This document shows, in pieces, positions 16,425 through 24,106 of a DNA stretch of 64,000 nucleotides. The stretch lies in contig JBCCDY010000021.1 of NCBI GenBank assembly GCA_039030555.1, positions 1 through 64,000 on the forward strand. Direction: 5' to 3'. The DNA is from JBCCDY01 sp039030555 (GTDB taxonomy: Bacteria > Bacteroidota > Bacteroidia > Cytophagales > Cyclobacteriaceae). The notes below the pieces were generated by a model. It saw only the letters and a list, made by a program, of their open reading frames with translations. It had not been told where the DNA came from and did not search any database. The position numbers and the translations under genes were made by a program. Numbering within the stretch: the stretch's first letter is position 1; each line of letters begins with the position of its first letter.

Positions 16425-16735
16425 GGGATCAGATAAAGAGTACCATCGGTAACACACTTACCAAAAATTTTTCCTTTTGGTAGTAAAACCGGTATAATCA
16501 CATCAGAATTATCAAGTATTGGTACGGAGTAACCATTTTCTCCAGGAACATCCTCAAAAATTAGATTCTCGTAATTGAATTGAAAAGAACCTGATTTTAT
16601 AATTCTAAAGATGGACTTGTTGCCAATTATGTTTAGCTCTTTTTTAGATTCATAAGATACTTCAAGAGTGTCTCCAGCAGAGCAAGTAATCTGAATTTCG
16701 CTGTAGTTTGTTAATACAATCGTTTTATGAGCCAT
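16421..16735 (-). CDS. Prophage protein of unknown function, 104 aa
   Basis: A small beta-rich protein with no signal peptide (MAHKTIVLTNYSEIQI start; VPILDNSDVIIPVLLPKGKI). It lies 2 bases after the large fibre gene and is coupled by ATGA to the lectin-like fibre gene. It could be a fibre cap, chaperone or minor structural protein; no family recognised. Confidence 0.45.
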   Translation of the reverse strand: MAHKTIVLTNYSEIQITCSAGDTLEVSYESKKELNIIGNKSIFRIIKSGSFQFNYENLIFEDVPGENGYSVPILDNSDVIIPVLLPKGKIFGKCVTDGTLYLIP

Positions 16736-16737
16736 AA

Positions 16738-18966
16738 TTATGGGATGTTATTTGTTACCTGTATGGTACCTTCAGGAAAACTGAGCTTTCGACCTTCTTT
16801 GTTAGAAAAGTGCCAGAATCCGTTATCGTTATCACGTATTTCCAAGATATCAGAGGAACTGAAATCAAAACTGAATTCGAAGGATAGCTGATTTCTGTTT
16901 TGGGCGGTTAATCCCATGCTTGTTATCTGACTATCATTCACCTGCGAACCATTTCGCTTTATATCCAAAGCTAGAATAAGAGAAGTACTGCTCTCACTTG
17001 AATACCATGGTTCGGAAAAGGTAATTCTTATAGAGTTGGCGTTTGCAGCTGGTATTTCAGCACTTATTATTTTAAATGAATTATCACCATCACTAAACTG
17101 ATTCCAAAAAAAACGAATTGCATTATTGCTGCTCCCATAGCTTTCTATAACCAGCATTGCCTCTTTTCCTGCTGGTAAAATGGAAGGCTTTTCAGTTCCC
17201 CATTTCGCACTATCAAAATCTGAATGAAACGAAATAACCCTATCATTACCACCAGAAGTAAAATATCGATATGCCAATAAACTTTTTGTGGCATCTTGAT
17301 TACTAACAGAATTAATTTCAATATCCCCACTCAAGTTCATGTGTCTAACAGGATGGCTTAAATCGATATTGTAATTAGCCGTGTAAGAATTGTTTAAGTA
17401 GGAAGGTTCCACTCTTTCCTTAAGTAGGGTGGTAAAGGCTTCTTGAGTATTATGTAAAATACTCAGTATTGAATCACTTATCAGATTTCTAAAACCAGTC
17501 CTGAAAAGAAGAGGCGTTACATATTTAGTGTCATTGGTAAATGTTTCTGATGTTACATCTGAATTTTGAGCCCTTTCTTTATTTCCGTCCAACACTACAA
17601 ATTCGGACACAGCATCACTTGCATTGTTTACCAAGGCATAAATCATATCCCCTGGCTCTACATCTCCAAACGGAAATAAATTAGGTATTTCTCCCTCAAC
17701 TGTGACTAACCACTTGTCATTCGCCAAAATAGACCCTTCGCTTCCATTACCACTTGTTGGCAAAGTATTTCCACTAGCGTCAAAAGGTATTGGTGGAAAA
17801 TAATTGGAGCCTGTCCCTGATCCTCCTGCATTAGCTATTGTCAATACCTCATTAATAGCTGCTGCTAGATTACTTTTATTAGAAGTGTTTAATGAGCTTA
17901 ATAATCCAGTTATCAGTTCCACAAACTTTCTAGTAACAGCTCCTACTCCTGGAATACCCGAATAATCAGCGCCATCTCCATCATTATTTGACTCTCCAAA
18001 ACCTCTAAGAAGTAATCCTTCTGAATTAAATTTATCTACTAACTCAGCTTCACCATTCTCAAATCTAAATCTATGGGTAGTAGTCTCAGCTAGGTATCTA
18101 TTGCTTGGTTTAAAATCTGTATATGCATTACGCAAGTCTACGTATACTTCATTTAAGTCATTCTCAATAGTAAAATACCCCAGAAGAGCCCTTACAAATC
18201 CGGAATCAATATCAACTTCTAGAAATTCATCTCTAAAATCATTCTCAAGCCTAAATTGACCAATCAGGCTAATAATTAAGTTAAGAAGCGGACTCTCTGC
18301 AGTACCAAGATTTAAGTTTCGGATAAACTGACCTTCTATGTTAACATGACCCGATAAAGAAGAAGTACCAGATTTTTTAATGGCACTATCAAGCTCATCG
18401 GTAATAGCCTTTTGGGTCATACCCTTTGTAGTGGATTGCCCAGTTGTTTGTTCTAGTTCCACAGTTCCACTTGTGGAAAACAGATTGACCCAGTCACCAT
18501 TGGCAATCTCAGAAACAATATCTATACTTTCGAAGGGTCTGGAAGGGTTTTCAAGCTTGATAAACTTGTTATCAAAAAAGACGATGATCAATCCGGCCCC
18601 ATATATTCCGGGTGTCCATTCAGGAAATAGCGCCGCTACTGATTTAGAAACTTCAATCCAAAAAGGATTCTCAGTTACTAAAGGGTCTGAAGGAGGTTCA
18701 TTTCCTTGATTGTTATCGACCTTAGATTTCCAAAGGCGATCTCCAAATTCAGCGTATGCTGGATTTCCACTATTTGCAGATGCGGCAGGTGTATCGTAGA
18801 CAAAACCTGAATTCCATGAAAGATTGAGATTCTCAGTATTAGAATTAGCCTGGATATTGTAAATGGTTAGGAAAATATCTGCGATCTCAGGGCCACTAAT
18901 TCTACCATCTTCTCGAAACGTATCAATGAGTAATTTTAAAGTATCTATGGTGTTCCCAGCAGCCAT
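16738..18966 (-). CDS. Large prophage tail-fibre-like protein, 742 aa
   Basis: Long, low-cysteine, Ser/Asn/Gly-rich protein built from repeated short beta units, typical of phage fibres. The N-terminal ~75 residues (IDTLKLLIDTFREDGRISG) look like an attachment segment. A PAYAEFGDRLWKSK region follows, similar to the phage-fibre strand written as 'W...G..Y..G..V'. A TKGMTQKAITDELDSAI motif of the kind placed before trimerisation regions is at ~195-212. The C-terminal ~150 residues form a beta-sandwich (FSEPWYSSESSTSLILALDI). Coupled to the upstream gene by TAATG. Confidence 0.55.
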   Translation of the reverse strand: MAAGNTIDTLKLLIDTFREDGRISGPEIADIFLTIYNIQANSNTENLNLSWNSGFVYDTPAASANSGNPAYAEFGDRLWKSKVDNNQGNEPPSDPLVTENPFWIEVSKSVAALFPEWTPGIYGAGLIIVFFDNKFIKLENPSRPFESIDIVSEIANGDWVNLFSTSGTVELEQTTGQSTTKGMTQKAITDELDSAIKKSGTSSLSGHVNIEGQFIRNLNLGTAESPLLNLIISLIGQFRLENDFRDEFLEVDIDSGFVRALLGYFTIENDLNEVYVDLRNAYTDFKPSNRYLAETTTHRFRFENGEAELVDKFNSEGLLLRGFGESNNDGDGADYSGIPGVGAVTRKFVELITGLLSSLNTSNKSNLAAAINEVLTIANAGGSGTGSNYFPPIPFDASGNTLPTSGNGSEGSILANDKWLVTVEGEIPNLFPFGDVEPGDMIYALVNNASDAVSEFVVLDGNKERAQNSDVTSETFTNDTKYVTPLLFRTGFRNLISDSILSILHNTQEAFTTLLKERVEPSYLNNSYTANYNIDLSHPVRHMNLSGDIEINSVSNQDATKSLLAYRYFTSGGNDRVISFHSDFDSAKWGTEKPSILPAGKEAMLVIESYGSSNNAIRFFWNQFSDGDNSFKIISAEIPAANANSIRITFSEPWYSSESSTSLILALDIKRNGSQVNDSQITSMGLTAQNRNQLSFEFSFDFSSSDILEIRDNDNGFWHFSNKEGRKLSFPEGTIQVTNNIP

Positions 18967-19595
18967 TAACTTACGTTTAAGTCTATCTCAAAATCATTGA
19001 TTTCAAATTCCGAGGTAATATTCACTTCTTGTCCAGGAAGAGCAACTAAGCGTGAAATACCGTTCCATTTAATAATTACAGGCTGAATGTCATCCGGTGG
19101 TGATTGGATGGATCCATCATAAAAGAAAATGTTATCAGGACCATCATAGTAAAATTCACAATCGTATCCATTTCTTTGAGAAGTCCGGCTACCCGAATCA
19201 TGCGAGAAATTAAACCGAACAGGAGCTTTTTTTGTACCAAATATTTTTTGAGAGTTATTGGAATCCCTGAATAGAACAACAAATTCATCCTCCAATGCAG
19301 CATCAAGTATGTGCCGAATAGCTGGATTATCTTTTGGTAACACAAATGGCAGTCGGTTGGACTTGTAACTACCTTCTCGACCTGATCGATCACGTGAACT
19401 TATTCGACCGGTTTGATAAGTCTTATACCAGGTTACGAATCCACGACCCTCAGAAAAAGTAATGTCCCCATATACAACTCCATTGATAGAATTACTCATG
19501 GAAATAATATCAGCCACACGGGCGACCTGTAATTCAACAAGCCCTCCGAGGTTGCTGGCATCAGAAAGCCGACCGATTTGTGATAAGTAACTCAT
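18966..19595 (-). CDS. Prophage virion-type protein of unknown function, 209 aa
   Basis: Soluble beta-rich protein with no signal peptide. I chose ATG 19595 (MSYLSQIG), 34 bases after the prophage motif; a TTG five codons upstream is the alternative. Recognisable stretches are GLVELQVARVADI, FVTWYKTYQTGRIS and NGYDCEFYYDGPDNIFFYDG, but I cannot assign a family. First gene of the fibre unit and coupled (TAATG) to the 742-aa fibre, so probably a tail or baseplate component. Confidence 0.45.
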   Translation of the reverse strand: MSYLSQIGRLSDASNLGGLVELQVARVADIISMSNSINGVVYGDITFSEGRGFVTWYKTYQTGRISSRDRSGREGSYKSNRLPFVLPKDNPAIRHILDAALEDEFVVLFRDSNNSQKIFGTKKAPVRFNFSHDSGSRTSQRNGYDCEFYYDGPDNIFFYDGSIQSPPDDIQPVIIKWNGISRLVALPGQEVNITSEFEINDFEIDLNVS

Positions 19596-19628
19596 CACAA
19601 CAAAAGTCAAATACTATTAGAGAGAAGG

Positions 19629-19638
19629 GTAGGACAGC
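19629..19638 (-). promoter_or_regulatory. Variant prophage motif GCTGTCCTAC, copy 1
   Basis: Shares the core TGTCCTA with the four other copies but differs at the edges. It lies 34 bases before ATG 19595, the same spacing as at 1941, 11358 and 15169. Weakest member of the set. Confidence 0.4.
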
Positions 19639-19704
19639 TATTCTAGGCTACTTATATTCTGTTTAAGTTTGATTGAATGGAGGGTGTTACATAAGTGTTA
19701 CATA

Positions 19705-20319
19705 TCAGGACACCTTTTTCAAAATACTTTCATACTTTTTTGATATTCTTAATGCATGGACATGGGAAATACCATAAGCATTTCCTACCTCTCTTGAAGA
19801 GCATTTATAAACTATGATTTGCTTTGCAATGTGCATGGCAGTTTCATTAGTCAGTTTTCTATGCTTTGTTTTCTTCAAATTGTAATTGACTCCTGAATGA
19901 ATACCCTTTCTTGATATCTGTCTTCTAAACGTATCCTCACTCAGTTCATCCTGATCAAAATAACCTTTGGAATATAGCTCTTCAATTTTAGGAGCAAACC
20001 CGGCAGGCTCACGAAGTATCTTTTTTAATTCCTGCCACATCATGTTCTTGAGAAAGATAACCACAAACCTCTCTTTATCTTTTGAAATGTAATAACCAAA
20101 AAGTTTTGTAGGAAGAATAGCCTGAAGACTACAATTAGGAAAATGAGGTTCGATTAAGCGATTCTCCCTAGAGTCAGTCAAGCATGTTTCATTAATTACA
20201 AGGGATATATCATTGGAGTAATTAAGTGGTACAACCTTTTTGTTGATATCATCATCAAAGAACTTTTCAAAAAACCTTTTAGTAACAGCATCACATGGAA
20301 GTTTGATATAGTGTTTCAA
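19705..20319 (-). CDS. Prophage helix-turn-helix protein, possible structural-gene activator, 204 aa
   Basis: 204 residues starting at TTG 20319; the frame is closed by a stop five codons upstream and has no early ATG. The C-terminal ~45 residues form a clear HTH (AMHIAKQIIVYKCSSREVGN followed by YGISHVHALRISKKY), similar to sigma- or resolvase-type HTHs. The N-terminal part is globular and unrecognised. It lies at the head of the prophage structural region next to tRNA-Arg and upstream of every copy of the TATGTCCTAA motif. It is thus a natural candidate for the protein reading that motif, but this is inference. Confidence 0.5.
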   Translation of the reverse strand: MKHYIKLPCDAVTKRFFEKFFDDDINKKVVPLNYSNDISLVINETCLTDSRENRLIEPHFPNCSLQAILPTKLFGYYISKDKERFVVIFLKNMMWQELKKILREPAGFAPKIEELYSKGYFDQDELSEDTFRRQISRKGIHSGVNYNLKKTKHRKLTNETAMHIAKQIIVYKCSSREVGNAYGISHVHALRISKKYESILKKVS

Positions 20320-20340
20320 GACCCTACTGTTTTAGAGTCC

Positions 20341-20365
20341 AAACTATACCGTAAAACTATACCGT
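20341..20365. repeat. Tandem 13-bp repeat upstream of the HTH gene
   Basis: AAACTATACCGT occurs at 20341-20352 and again at 20354-20365 (minus strand ACGGTATAGTTT twice, period 13), 22 to 46 bases upstream of the HTH gene start. Direct repeats at this spacing suggest an operator; the location 70 bases from tRNA-Arg also allows a role at the prophage edge. Confidence 0.5.
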
Positions 20366-20435
20366 ATCTATAGGTGTTCTGAAGAGATTGATACTTAAAA
20401 TTGCTTTTATATGTCTGAAAGAGAGTTTTTAAAAG

Positions 20436-20509
20436 CGCGTCCGGGAGGATTCGAACCCCCAACCCCCAGAGCCGAAATCTGGTATTCTATCCAGTTGAAC
20501 TACGGACGC
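20436..20509 (-). tRNA. tRNA-Arg (anticodon TCG)
   Basis: A full cloverleaf can be read on the minus strand: acceptor GCGTCCG pairing with CGGACGC, anticodon stem CCAGA/TCTGG around loop TTTCGGC (anticodon TCG), and T-arm GGGGGTTCGAATCCTCC. CCA is not encoded. Its 3' end faces the prophage, the usual geometry for phage integration into a tRNA gene. Confidence 0.95.
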
Positions 20510-20547
20510 TTAAAATGAAATATCAGTCAATCGAAAATTGAATGAGG

Positions 20548-21759
20548 TTACCCAATAGCTTCTTTTACTTTGCCTGCTGCATCTTTGAGCACAATGGCAG
20601 AAGAAACCTTTAAACCTGATTCTTCAATAATTTTAGCTCCTTCTTCCGCATTTGTGCCTTGTAAGCGGACAATTATAGGAACATCAATTTGCCCAATTTT
20701 TTTGTACGCTTCAACAACACCATTAGCTACTCGATCACACCTTACTATACCTCCAAAAATATTGATCAAGATTGCTTTTACATTTTCATCCCTTAATATG
20801 ATTCTAAAACCTGCTTCTACAGTTTCCGCATTTGCTCCACCTCCTACATCAAGAAAGTTTGCAGGTTCACCACCTGAGAGCTTAATAATATCCATAGTAG
20901 CCATGGCAAGACCGGCACCGTTCACCATACACCCTACATTACCATCAAGCTTAATATAATTTAGCCCTGACCTTCCGGCTTCTACCTCTAATGGATCTTC
21001 TTCGGAAATATCTCTCAGCTCAGCTAAGTCTTTATGCCGGTATAGAGCATTATCATCCAGGTTCACTTTGGCATCGACAGCCAATATTTTATCATCGGAT
21101 GTTTTAAGAACTGGATTGATTTCAAATTGTGAAGCGTCAGTGGCTACGTAAGCCTTATAAAGGGATCCAATAAATTTCACCATACCTTTAAAAGCAGCTC
21201 CACTTAATCCCAGTTTAAATGCGACCTTCCGGGCTTGAAATCCTTGTAAGCCTACAGCAGGATCCACCCATTCTTTGATAATTTTTTCAGGACTATTTTC
21301 TGCAACTTCCTCGATATCCATCCCACCTTCAGAAGAGGCCATAATCACATTCATTCCTTTAGCTCTATCAAGCAATACACTTAGATAATATTCTTTCGGT
21401 TCGGATTCTCCCGGATAGTATACATCCTGCGCAATTAGAACTTTATTGACTTTTTTACCTTCTTCCCCAGTCTGATGCGTGACTAAAGTACCATTCAGAA
21501 TTCCTTTAACTTTTTCTGGTACTTCCGATAAACTCTTAGCTAGTACCACACCGTTTGAACCTGTCTCTTTTATTTCACCTTTTCCTCTTCCTCCAGCATG
21601 AATCTGAGCCTTTATCACGTACCATGATGTTCCGGTTTCTGAATTCAACTGCTTAGCCGCCTCTAAAGCTTTTTCAGGAGAATCCGCAACCATTCCTTCT
21701 TGTATGGTAACACCATAAGATTGTAAAATTTCTTTTGCCTGATATTCGTGTATGTTCAT
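20548..21759 (-). CDS. sucC: Succinyl-CoA ligase (ADP-forming) beta subunit
   Basis: 403 residues starting MNIHEYQAKEIL, the hallmark of SucC. The ATP-grasp domain (residues ~5-240) contains the KAQIHAGGRGKG nucleotide loop; the C-terminal CoA-ligase domain contains NIFGGIVRCDRVA. With SucD, which is not in this window, it converts succinyl-CoA, ADP and phosphate to succinate, ATP and CoA in the TCA cycle. Length is close to the family norm. tRNA-Arg lies 38 bases downstream on the same strand and may be co-transcribed. Confidence 0.97.
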   Translation of the reverse strand: MNIHEYQAKEILQSYGVTIQEGMVADSPEKALEAAKQLNSETGTSWYVIKAQIHAGGRGKGEIKETGSNGVVLAKSLSEVPEKVKGILNGTLVTHQTGEEGKKVNKVLIAQDVYYPGESEPKEYYLSVLLDRAKGMNVIMASSEGGMDIEEVAENSPEKIIKEWVDPAVGLQGFQARKVAFKLGLSGAAFKGMVKFIGSLYKAYVATDASQFEINPVLKTSDDKILAVDAKVNLDDNALYRHKDLAELRDISEEDPLEVEAGRSGLNYIKLDGNVGCMVNGAGLAMATMDIIKLSGGEPANFLDVGGGANAETVEAGFRIILRDENVKAILINIFGGIVRCDRVANGVVEAYKKIGQIDVPIIVRLQGTNAEEGAKIIEESGLKVSSAIVLKDAAGKVKEAIG

Positions 21760-21784
21760 TATTTAATTCTTGCTCGTGAATGAG

Positions 21785-21815
21785 CGAAAGTAATCCATTT
21801 AGCTTTGATTAGCAA
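21785..21815 (-). promoter_or_regulatory. Candidate sucC promoter
   Basis: Minus strand: TTG (21815-21813), 20 bases, then TACTTTCG (21792-21785), one base from the Bacteroidota -7 form TAnnTTTG. It lies 26 bases upstream of the sucC start. Confidence 0.45.
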
Positions 21816-21878
21816 GATGATTTGAAGTCGTAAATGATTGAAATTAATCTTAGTTTTACTTCCTCTTATTAATTGATC

Positions 21879-22535
21879 ATGCTTAAAGCTAAGGGTATTA
21901 AAAAAGTTTACGGATCTCTAAATGTTCTAGATGGAATAGACCTGGTCATTAATAAAAAGGAGGTCATATCCATCGTAGGCGCATCCGGAGCCGGGAAAAG
22001 TACGCTCTTGCATATTTTAGGAACTCTTGATAAACCCGATACCGGGTCTATTCAGTTAAATGACATTAATCCTTTCGCTTTAGGCAAAGATGAATTAGCA
22101 AGGTTCCGAAATAAGAATATAGGTTTCATTTTTCAATTCCATAACCTGCTTCCTGAGTTTACTGCTTTCGAAAATGTGTGCTTACCGGGTTTAATAGGAA
22201 ACAGAAAAGAGCAAGAAGTAAAGAGTAGGGCAGATGCACTTTTCAATTTGCTTGGAATAAATAAAAGAAAAGATCATAAACCATCCGAGCTTTCCGGTGG
22301 GGAACAACAAAGGGCTGCTGTTGCAAGAGCACTTATTAATGACCCAAATATAATTTTCGCCGATGAGCCTAGTGGAAACCTCGATTCAAAAAATGCTGAA
22401 GAACTTCATAATTTGTTTTTCAGGCTTAGAGATGAACTGGAACAAACATTTGTAATTGTAACGCACAATAACTCCCTGGCATCCATTTCCGATAGAATGT
22501 TCGAGATTCAGGATGGTAAAATTAAAACTGATTAA
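21879..22535 (+). CDS. ABC transporter ATPase, LolD/MacB type
   Basis: 218 residues from ATG 21879 (a TTG two codons earlier is less likely). Walker A GASGAGKST, Q-loop in FIFQFHNLLPEF, signature LSGGEQQR, Walker B IIFADEPSGNLD, and the H-loop in FVIVTHN. The short size, EPSGNLD and LLPEFTAFENV are characteristic of the LolD/MacB/FtsE branch, which powers lipoprotein release or related work at the inner membrane. No permease gene is adjacent; the next gene is a separate DMT permease. Confidence 0.85.
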   Translation: MLKAKGIKKVYGSLNVLDGIDLVINKKEVISIVGASGAGKSTLLHILGTLDKPDTGSIQLNDINPFALGKDELARFRNKNIGFIFQFHNLLPEFTAFENVCLPGLIGNRKEQEVKSRADALFNLLGINKRKDHKPSELSGGEQQRAAVARALINDPNIIFADEPSGNLDSKNAEELHNLFFRLRDELEQTFVIVTHNNSLASISDRMFEIQDGKIKTD

Positions 22536-22604
22536 AAATGTGCATTTTAATTCATTTTTGATCTCGCAGTTGGTATACCTAATTACTTTGAATAAACAAT
22601 AAAT

Positions 22605-23450
22605 ATGGCTTTATCATCAGGAGTTAAAAATATGCTTCTGGCATCGTTTTTTTTCTCTTTGATGCAAATATGTGTGAAATACCTACCACATATTCCCGCA
22701 ATAGAAATTGTCTTTTTTAGATCTTTAGTCTCTCTGGTAATCAGCTATTTTTTTCTTAAAAGTGGAAAAGTAGATCCATTCGGTTCTAATAAGAAATGGT
22801 TGATCCTAAGAGGGTTAGTTGGAGCTTTTGCCCTCATTCTTTTCTTTCTTACTGTACAGGAGATGCCATTAGCGAGTGCTGTTACATTTCAGTTTTTATC
22901 GCCTGTTTTTACAGCTATTTTAGGGGTCTATCTTTTAAAAGAAAAAGTAACACCCAAACAGTATATCTATTTTGCCCTGGCATTTTTTGGGGTTGCACTT
23001 ATTAAGGGTTTTGATTCCAGAGTTTCTATTGGTTTAGCTATATTAGGAGTCGTATCAGCTTTTTTTTCAGGTCTGGCTTACAACATTATTCGTAAAATTG
23101 GGAGTAGCGAACATCCTTTGGTTATTGTTTTATACTTTCCACTCGTAACCTTACCCATTACCGCAATTATATCTTTATTCATTTGGGTAACGCCCACTTA
23201 CTACGATTGGCTTCTCCTTTTATTAGTTGGGATCTTTACCCAATTAGCCCAATATTTTATGACTCTATCTTATCAAAACTCAAAAGTCGCTGGTGTCGCG
23301 ATCGTAAAATATGTAGGTATCTTATATGCATTGGTTTTTGGTTATGTTCTTTTTGATGAGACTATGCCTGCGATGTCTTTATTAGGTATTGTATTAGTAC
23401 TATCTGGAGTTGTCTTAAATGTGCGAACGAAAGATGAAGCTGATAAATAA
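22605..23450 (+). CDS. EamA/DMT-family transporter
   Basis: 281 residues with ten hydrophobic segments in two homologous halves, the EamA (drug/metabolite transporter) arrangement. Recognisable pieces are FFSLMQICVKYLPHIPAIEI with FFRSLVSL in helices 1-2, PLASAVTFQFLSPVFTAILG at the end of repeat one, and KVAGVAIVKYVGILYALVFG in repeat two. The substrate cannot be read; relatives move amino acids, nucleotides or metabolites. Starts 70 bases after the ABC ATPase. Confidence 0.85.
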   Translation: MALSSGVKNMLLASFFFSLMQICVKYLPHIPAIEIVFFRSLVSLVISYFFLKSGKVDPFGSNKKWLILRGLVGAFALILFFLTVQEMPLASAVTFQFLSPVFTAILGVYLLKEKVTPKQYIYFALAFFGVALIKGFDSRVSIGLAILGVVSAFFSGLAYNIIRKIGSSEHPLVIVLYFPLVTLPITAIISLFIWVTPTYYDWLLLLLVGIFTQLAQYFMTLSYQNSKVAGVAIVKYVGILYALVFGYVLFDETMPAMSLLGIVLVLSGVVLNVRTKDEADK

Positions 23451-23508
23451 AGTAAATATTTTTCAAGCTCGGCGTTAAAATTTTTTTGCTATTGCTTAAA
23501 ACTGATAT

Positions 23509-24055
23509 TTGGCAGGACATAGTAAGTGGGCGAATATTAAACATAGGAAGGGAGCTCAGGACGCAAAGGGAGGAAAGATTTTCACGAAACTCATCAAAGA
23601 AATTACTGTAGCTACAAAAGAGGGTAGGGATGCCCTGATAGTAATCCTCGTTTAGTTTCTGTAACCTGCGCTTAGGAGGATTTTGGAAATATGCAGACCA
23701 AAATTGATGAAATGAACCTGAATATTGAGAATGCTGAGCTGGACAGAATCCCATACCTGGATTATTCATTAGGAATCGTAATGAGGGTTTAAAGTGCAAA
23801 AAAACCAAGTACTTATGTTGAAGAGGCATGGCATTGCTATGGTGATTCAACAAGCTTGTGTTAAGTGCTTGGCTTGAAGTGATTTAAATACGGAATAGAT
23901 TTTCTAATGAATAATCCAGGTTTAACTATGTCAACCTTGAAGGCGAAAATTTTGTAAAGGTTATGAAACTTATTCATGCCTTGAAAGACGATGACGATAT
24001 ACAGAAAGTATATCATAATTTGGAAGTTACCGATGAAAAAATGGCATTGCTGTAA
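23509..24055 (+). pseudogene. Decayed YebC/PmpR-family regulator
   Basis: The N-terminus reads LAGHSKWANIKHRKGAQDAK, then a GKIFTKLIKEITVATKEG stretch, unmistakably the start of YebC. The initiator is now TTG (frame start 23509), and after about 40 codons the reading shifts (PDSNPRL appears in another frame). The middle is scrambled and partly deleted, with only ENAELDRIP readable. The last ~40 codons, DDDDIQKVYHNLEV to EKMALL and stop at 24055, are again a clean YebC C-terminus. About 550 bases remain where an intact gene needs about 700. Intact YebC is a conserved DNA-binding/translation factor; a second working copy elsewhere is likely. Confidence 0.85.
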
Positions 24056-24057
24056 AT

Positions 24058-24087
24058 AAAAAAGGGATTCATTTGAATCCCTTTTTT
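24058..24087. terminator. Bidirectional terminator between yebC remnant and gapA
   Basis: A6, then GGGATTC-ATTT-GAATCCC hairpin, then T6. Symmetrical, so it works for both the plus-strand yebC remnant and the minus-strand gapA. Confidence 0.85.
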
Positions 24088-24106
24088 ATCGAATGATTTA
24101 AGAGTA

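Noticed and set aside
1941..19638. TATGTCCTAA motif considered as the ordinary host promoter
   Set aside because: The sequence does not fit TAnnTTTG and no TTG stands 19-20 bases upstream in a consistent place at the five sites.
23362..23853. 163-codon open frame on the minus strand
   Set aside because: It runs antisense through the permease end and the yebC remnant; the plus-strand reading gives clear YebC protein, and the minus-strand product has no recognisable pattern.
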